Positions 57,836 through 64,000 of a stretch of 64,000 nucleotides of DNA are shown piece after piece (the first letter of the stretch is position 1; each line of letters opens with the position of its first letter). Both the position numbers and the translations under genes were made by a program. Source of the DNA: Bactrocera neohumeralis. Taxonomy: Eukaryota; Arthropoda; Insecta; Diptera; Tephritidae. The stretch is taken from NCBI RefSeq assembly GCF_024586455.1, contig NC_065921.1, positions 86,922,061 to 86,986,060 on the forward strand, read 5' to 3'. Below the pieces are notes generated by a model. It was not told where the DNA came from. It saw only the letters and a list, made by a program, of their open reading frames with translations, and did no database searches.

Positions 57836-59643
57836 ATGTCTGCCACTTCAAAGACAAACATAACAACAGACAGCGCAAATGATAACGCCAACACTACTGC
57901 CAACAACAGCACGTCCCACAACAACAGCAATAGCAGTAGTGCTAGCGCAACTCCAGCAAGCAATAAATTAGAAGTTTCAACAACAAATAGCCACAACAAC
58001 AACACTGCCATTAAAAATACCTCAGCAGCAGCCAGCACAAGCTCCACAAGGCAGCCAGCCGAAGCCACCAACAACGTTGCGCCGCTACTTTCGCTCTTCG
58101 ATCAGCTCAAGAATAGCGCCAATCTCAATAATATCAAATGCGGCAACAACAACAACGACATCGGCGAAAGTAAACTGAAAGCACCCAAGAATCTCACCGA
58201 TTGGCGTAGATTGGCCGAGGATGATAGCAGCAACAACAGCGCGTCCAGTTGTAGCAGCAGCAGTGGCAGCGATAGCAGCATTTGCAACGCCGGCGGTACA
58301 GCAGCGAGTATTGGCTTGCATGAGCGCACGTTTATAGACTCTTTCCAGCAGCAGTTTGTGGCCGCTGTTTTAGGCAAAGCCAGCAGCAGCTGCAACAATA
58401 GCAGCAACAGCACACTAAAGACAATCAAAAAAGTTACGACACCAGTCACTGCCAAATTGGACCATGCCACAGCGAGCAACAGCAATTGCAGTAGTGTTAG
58501 TGTAAGCAAAATGCATGGGAAAGAATTCGAAAAGTCGCCTGCCGCAAAGGAGCTTACGCTGGCGGCAATTGCCGGTGGCAGCAAAGATGCAAAAGATGCG
58601 GAGGCATGCAACAGCATTTTAGATCTCACTTTACAGCCCGCCGCCAAGCGTAATATGTGCTTAAGAGCGCCGACCAACAAAGGCAAGGCTGAAATTAAAG
58701 CCACAGCCACTGCCACAATCGATGCAAGCAGCCATGCCACAGCGGCAGCTGCATTATGTAAGAGCAGCGTGGACAAGTTAAGCGACAACACCGCCAACAG
58801 CCCGTATGGCAGCAACGCTGATGCGCGTGTTGACAGCAAATTGTGCAACACCACCACAAACGCTTGCAATGCCGTTAATCGGGCGGTGGGCAGTGAGAGC
58901 GAAAGTGCCAGCAAGCATGGCAACAACAAAAGCAATAGCAATGTTAGCGAACACAATAGACTGAGCCACGGCAATGCTAATTGCGTGTCAACAAAGCTGA
59001 GCGGCGCGAGCCAACAACAGCAAATGCAACAACCACCACAAAAGCAAATAAAATTCCCCATGCCCACACTGCCACCGCCCTCGTCGGCGGTGAGCGCCGC
59101 AGCTAAGCCCGCTGTCGATAGTAAAAGCCGCAAAAGCAATAACAATACAACAACAACTGCAACGGTTGGCAGTGTCGGCATTGTGCGTGGCACTAAGCGC
59201 GCAGCCGGTGCCGCAACAGAGGCTGATGCAGCTGCCACAACCTCTTTGACTAGCTTCACTACACCGGCCTCTGTGGCACCGCTAACGGCGCATTACTTCG
59301 CGCTAACCAAGCGACAAAAGCAGGCGTCCACGGCTACAACAACAATGAACAATTCCGCACATTTCTCCACCGGTTTACTAAGTGATCAACAACAAAAACG
59401 ATATATGGACAATTTACGCGCTTTACTCGATTCGGATAAGCTAAGTTCGGTTTACGCGCGTAACCAGAGCGGCAGCGACCTCAAGTCTGTCGTCTATTCA
59501 GCGCTCACGAGCGCTTTATGCGGTGGTAACAGTGCTACGGCCACAACAGCTAGCAAGCTGTTGGCAGCCGCTAATCAAGCGAAGAAGAAACGCAAGAAGA
59601 AGCGCTGCACGGATCGGTGTGATTCATCGGAATCTTCAGACAG
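57836..59643 (+). CDS. jing: First coding exon of a Ser/Asn/Ala-rich protein, probably Jing (AEBP2-like)
   Basis: ATG at 57836 (context AAACAATGT) opens MSATSKTNITTDSANDNANT. The frame continues 602 codons plus 2 nt to donor GACAG/GTGAGT (exon end 59643). The frame is also open for 15 codons upstream without an ATG, so I chose this first Met. Visible are Asn/Ser/Thr/Ala-rich runs, conserved-looking islands (APLLSLFDQLKNSANLNNIK, APKNLTDWRRLAEDDSSNN, RTFIDSFQQQFVAAVLGKA, QQKRYMDNLRALLDSDKLSS) and a basic end AKKKRKKKRCTDRC. The acidic/basic disorder with a nuclear-localisation-like cluster suggests a chromatin or transcription factor. The jing identity rests on position next to Pld and general build, not on a domain: the C2H2 zinc fingers of Jing/AEBP2 (a PRC2-associated factor) would be downstream of the window. 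Confidence 0.6.
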
Positions 59644-59829
59644 GTGAGTCAGAGTTAGATTTGAGAGATTTGTATTTCATTACTTGGATATAATAGCGCT
59701 TTTAGTACGGTTTGAAGAACTGCGGAAATGTAGTTTTATCTTTGCTCAGTGGATGCTGACTTACTAGAACTGGTGTTTTCAATAAACTGCACAGCCTAAT
59801 TTAAGCTGTTAAGCTCTCCTTCGAATGTA

Positions 59830-60540
59830 TGTTTTTTGGGGCTACCTGGGGGATACCTTCCAATCCATCCTTCCAATTTCGATATTAGGTCAGTGCAATT
59901 AGTCTTCAGTTTATCGATTGTGCGCTCAAGACAAGTGAAGAGGTGTCTAGACTCCTTATCTCTAGCACCAAGTGACTTTGACTGATTGGACTGGTTTGGG
60001 TGTCCGGGCACTGCGATATTGCTGGAAATTGTAAGACAAATGTGCTTTCTAGGACAGGTACTTCAGTCTCAATAACTACGGAAAGGGACGGGTAAGAGCT
60101 CCGTTGGCTTCCTGCGGTTTGCTACTGGATCGGTGGGATTCAGAAAACCTGCTCAGCAAGCGTTGGCCAGCTTTCCTCAGGTATGCAGTCGCAAGGTCCT
60201 TCTGGCCCGTGGTAAATCGGGAAGGATCCAGGGAGCACTTCGCTCTGACCAAGGTTTTCAAGGTTTCAGTGGTTGTAGGAGTTCTAATTAGACACTGTCC
60301 CATCGGGATTTAAGCAGTAAGATGGAAGATGGTTCATTCCATCATTTGAATACTTCCTTATCGAATGTCCCGATTTTGCAAAATCGGATCGGATCTCGTA
60401 CACTTAGCCAACCAGACGAAATAGTAAAACTAGAAATGAATCAACTTAGCAGATTTGTGATAGGTTCAGAGCGCTTTGCAGCTAGTGTTCCTAATAATCT
60501 AAGCGTAGTCCGTCAGCCATCTACCCTAACCTAACCTAAC
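59830..60540 (+). mobile_element. RNase H and tail of a non-LTR retrotransposon
   Basis: Decayed blocks IVRSRQVKRCLDSLSLAPSD, the VPGH-IAGNCK motif (as GCPGTAILLEIVR in another frame), LLDRWDSENLLSKRW and RHCPIGI follow the LINE RNase H to tail order. The element ends in CCCTAACCTAACCTAACC at about 60523-60540. It is 5'-truncated and frameshifted, in the intron after the jing-like exon. Confidence 0.7.
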
Positions 60541-62589
60541 CAGACTATCTTAAGCTGTCTCTGTGTCTTCCCACTTCATATACTTTGATATAAAGTAGCA
60601 AAATATCAAATAAAAATGGATCTCTGTCTCCTGGAAAGCAATATTTGTATGCAGGATTGGAGTATGTTCTGAGATAAGCGAGAAATTGACTGCTGATTGA
60701 GTTCTTCAGAGCTCTGTATTCTTCGGAGTATAGCAGAGGGTTTCATAGAGACATTGTCTTGGGCTTTATGTTTCTAAAATAATTACATGAGGAACAGATC
60801 AGATATCAGGTTGCACGAAACAGGCAGCTAGGCGCTTCTAAGGTCTGTTTAGAGTTGATGAAAATATCTAGAGTCTTTAGGGTTAGGCATGTGTCTCGTC
60901 TGTACTTAATATACAACTAGCTACAATATAGATGTTGTATTACTTTTGTACTTACTCTCTTTCGCTTCAATCCGTTCTGTACCAACTTCAAATAACTCCG
61001 GTACTGCGTATTTCACAAGCAAGATTTTTGTTTTTTTTTTTCGAAAAAACTAACTCCGCTCGCTCTTCTTTCCATAAATTTAAAACCTACACATTTTCTT
61101 CCCTCAAGTGGCAACGCTGCGGAAACCTGTTTGCCGTGCACAAAATAAATATTAGCCATGACTTTAATGGCACTAAAGAATGACCAGTCAGCCAATCGCC
61201 GAGCACTCAATGCAATATATTTTTATTTATGGCGCATGACTGTCGATTTCCCGTGAGAGTGTTTACAAATTTTTGTTTTCCTCTTTGCTTTTGCTCCAAA
61301 TTTTACGAGTTCTTGCAGCAGCTGGTGGGATTAGCAGGCAAAATGTTTTGAAGATAAATTCTAATAGAAGTTGCACATATTTTTCAGCAAAAATATTTCA
61401 GCTGCTTTCTGCTTAGTGCAATCTAAAACACATTTAAATGACTGGGAATTAATTGCATTTGTTTTGAAAGCAATAAAAGCAGCAATTAAGGAGAGTGTCA
61501 AAATAAAGTAGCAAATAAATAATTCTTATTTACTTGCTGCAGCTTTTCAAAGTTGTAAAATTACACTTCAGCATAGAAAATACTTCAACGCACGCACTGC
61601 ACCACACCGCTCACGCTCATAAACGCTCGACGGCGCGCGGTAGTGCGGAGACTGTGCTCCCCCATATTTATGTCGGCACTCAGCAGCACTCATTTCCGGA
61701 TGACAGCTTGCTATCGGCCGTGCTTTTCACTGCTTGTTGCTGTTTTTGTTTTCTTTGCGCCTTGCGCTGTTCGGCAGCATCATTATTTTATTGCATATGA
61801 ATGTGTGGGCGCTTAATGTACGCTGCCGCACGCTGCAAACTGCATTTATTGCAGCAAATCAAATTGGTTGCGCATACGCCCCGTCAGCCGCACACATGAC
61901 ACTCATGTGAAGTGAAAAAAATCATATGTGCATGTTGTCTAAGGGGGCGGGCGCGCACTGTTGTCAATTTGTTCAGTCGACACGTTGACAAAGTGTCTGT
62001 TTGTGTGTGTGTGTGTGTGTGTGTATTTACAGATCTATTGAGTTGATATACAAATTGCATGCTCACGCTGGCACAGCACTTCAGCGCGTTTGTCTTGCTG
62101 GCAAATGTCGCGCAGACAACGGACCCAACCCAGCAGTCAGCCCACCAACCGCGCCATTGGAGTTGCTTTGGCTATTTATCTGCAACGCCTACAACCCTTG
62201 CAATTCGCTCGTTTGTGCGCTTTAATTGCGGAAATTTGTCTATAATTAAAAATTTTGTCATAGAGGCGCAGATGAGATGTTGCATATATGTATGTGCGAA
62301 TGTCAGTGGGAATTGAACTGCAGCAAAGACGGGTTGAGTTGGGAAATATGTGAGCTCATTTGGTGCAGAAGTGAGTTGGAAAAGCAGTTAGAAAACGGGT
62401 TGGATGACTTCAAAACTTACTGAATTATAGTCAAAGTCATGATGCCTTTTCTAATCGCAAAGTCTTTGGCAAAGTCATGATGCTTTCTTATCGCACCGAG
62501 TAATCACTCAAGTAAAATTGAAAAATGTTTGAAGCTGAGCTGAGCTGCAAGGAGCGCATTGGTGTCTTATATTGCTGTAGAAGACGGTA
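60541..62589. other. Intron of the jing-like gene, nothing recognised
   Basis: No coding or RNA gene is seen. A (GT)n tract is at about 61999-62024. A GC-richer patch at 61590-61740 (GACGGCGCGCGGTAGTGCGG) could be regulatory. Confidence 0.4.
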
Positions 62590-63820
62590 CTCGCTTCAAC
62601 GGTAGTGGCTTGGCTGTACGAAACCTTTTTGTTCTATTGTGTATTCGTCTGGTGGAAGGCATTCGAAAAAACTACACTTGAACACTCGTACGTTTATAAA
62701 GAGCGACTCTCATCGGCATCTCTGGCACTTAATTCCATTTTAGACATAGCACCCGTGGACATTGCCGGCTGGTGTATTGCTGCGAAGTGCGCTATAGGGC
62801 TCAAGGAAACTAGGTATATGAAGGGCTAAAAAAAAACGAACCAAAGTCCTCTCCTGTTTAAACTGCATTCCGGAAAACTTAGATCACTGCTTCGCAGAGG
62901 CCACTCTTGGCGACTTTTTCTTCGCTCACATACCGACGAAGTCGCTGAAGAAGAGACGCAGAGGACTTTTTTATGGATGGCTGGAAGCTAGGAGTGAAGG
63001 TTGAAGGGGGAGTTTTCTATAAGGCGCTCTCCGTCGATCTTAGCCTTAGGTTACCGGACCACTGTAGCGCTTTTCAGGCAGAAGTGGCTGCTATCTGGGT
63101 GTAGGTAGACGTACTGCTATGAAGTGCAGTCCTTTTGAAAGAAGTGCGCAATCATTCCGGCAAAAGATAGGAAATATTAGCGCTGAGTTTGCTTACTGTT
63201 TGCTCAGATCAGCCAAAGAGTGTCTGACCTCATCTGTAATAGCAACAAGCTACTTTATTCTCAGACTCGTGTGAGTGTCCAGACACAGCGGAAACGCAGG
63301 GAACTGTAAAGTCGATGAGATAGCCAGAAGGAGCACTCTGGTTCCACTCACATCTAAATGAGACCCGGTTGGATCTCTGTTAGCTTCTTCCGTTCTAGCA
63401 GTGAACCAATGGACCCCGCGAGCGCTTAGTAGACGCTGCTCGAAGAACATTTACTGATCTACTTGCCCTGAGCAAAGTTCATCCTACCATAATCGTAGGA
63501 GTTTTTGCTCGACACTGCCCACTAGGTAATCATACGATAAGAATAAAAATCATGTCGGACGCTAGTTGACAAAGTTGTATGGGCAGGTTGAGGTGGAAGC
63601 ATCCAGGCATTTTGTCCTCCATTGTTCCGTGTTTGCAAAACTTATGCTGAAACTTCTTTGTCCCAAAAAATTTGCGACAGGCTCAAAATCATTGGTCGAT
63701 TTGTAAAAGTCTTATGAACCAGTATATGGCTGTTTTAAAGGTAGCACCTCGGATCAACGTTTGAATCTATTCAAGTGAAATCCTTCTCAAGATCGATCTC
63801 TTAGCCTAATCTAACCTAAC
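62590..63820 (+). mobile_element. RT end, RNase H and tail of a non-LTR retrotransposon (family A)
   Basis: The ORF at 62605-62829 ends SLALNSILDIAPVDIAGWCI, then AAKCAIGLKETRYMKG, the C-terminal part of a LINE reverse transcriptase region. RNase H follows with DGWKLGVKVEGGVFYKALS (first Asp block) and LPDHCSAFQAEVAAI (second, catalytic Glu in QAE), then CPDTAETQGTVKSMR corresponding to PGHSGNxGNxKxDE. The tail 63490-63815 matches 9640-10020 and ends in CCTAATCTAACCTAAC. It has several frameshifts and stops and is dead. Confidence 0.75.
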
Positions 63821-63825
63821 TGAGA

Positions 63826-64000
63826 CCCACTTGCAGCAGGCAGCAGGAATGCCTCACGCTAAGGTACTACTGAGAGGTTACAACCTTGCAAGGCTTAGAG
63901 ATATGATCAACCTCCCCCAAGATAAATTCCGTCTCCTTGTCGCGCTGTATACAGGGCACTGCAAGCTCAGAAAGCACTTGTCCAACATGGGCATATTCTC
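63826..64000 (+). mobile_element. Another non-LTR ORF2 C-terminal fragment, cut by the window edge
   Basis: An open frame reads VLLRGYNLARLRDMINLPQD, then FRLLVALYTGHCKLRKHLSN, MGIF, the well-conserved LLTGHxxLxxHLxxMG block after LINE RNase H. The frame is undamaged to the end of the window, so this copy may be younger than the others. It starts directly after the CCTAAC tail of the preceding element. Confidence 0.65.

Noticed and set aside
58102..59259. 385-codon minus-strand ORF opposite the jing-like exon
   Set aside because: It is leucine- and alanine-rich because it is the complement of AGC/GCA/AAC-rich coding sequence. There are no domains or promoter, and the plus-strand frame is longer with a real start and donor.
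1..64000. tRNA, rRNA, CRISPR arrays, bacterial operons
   Set aside because: I looked for B-box-like GGTTCGAATCC segments with a partner A box and for regular spacer arrays and found none. The tandem arrays here have no unique spacers and lie in a fly genome.

Overview
The window is nuclear DNA of a higher fly, most likely a tephritid fruit fly (Bactrocera/Ceratitis type). The reasons are the insect orthologues with short 58-172 bp introns, the AT-rich spacers with GTAT/CATA microsatellites, the poly-Q/N/S/H coding sequence, the degenerate mariner and non-LTR remnants, and an interspersed repeat beginning CTTCGGCTGCACCGAAG that I associate with acalyptrate/tephritid genomes. Species was inferred by recognition only; nothing was searched.

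Layout, left to right. (1) 1-2410: 3' part of bin3 (7SK/MEPCE-type RNA gamma-phosphate methyltransferase), plus strand, open at the left edge, followed by a probable ~2.8 kb 3' UTR holding a striking TTCGAA array. (2) About 5.3-24.7 kb: gene-poor, AT-rich DNA with tandem arrays, SINE-like repeats, dead mariner/DDE elements and non-LTR 3' ends. Two GC-richer blocks (10.6-11.6 and 20.9-22.1 kb) look like promoter/5' leader regions, perhaps of Pld. (3) 24750-42885: Pld (phospholipase D), plus strand. A small first coding exon lies 13.5 kb upstream of the other nine; the ten exons join in phase to 1314 residues with PX, PH and two HKD motifs. The giant first intron holds a mariner, a MITE, LINE remnants, an A-rich tract, a modular repeat and a complete minus-strand gene for a 75-residue secreted protein with its own TATA/initiator promoter. 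(4) 43.3-57.8 kb: probable 5' regulatory and leader region of the next gene, broken by repeats and mariner/RTE remnants. (5) 57836-59643: first coding exon of a Ser/Asn/Ala-rich nuclear-type protein, tentatively jing (AEBP2-like), whose zinc fingers would lie beyond the window. (6) 59.7-64 kb: its next intron, with three non-LTR retrotransposon remnants, the last running off the right edge.

The order bin3 - Pld - jing matches my memory of Drosophila cytological region 42A-B, which supports conserved synteny. The genes do not form a functional pathway; they are neighbours. The most unusual features are the TTCGAA array in the bin3 3' UTR, the nested secreted-protein gene, the (CCTAA)n-like 3' tails on several non-LTR remnants, and the modular ~150 bp repeat family.
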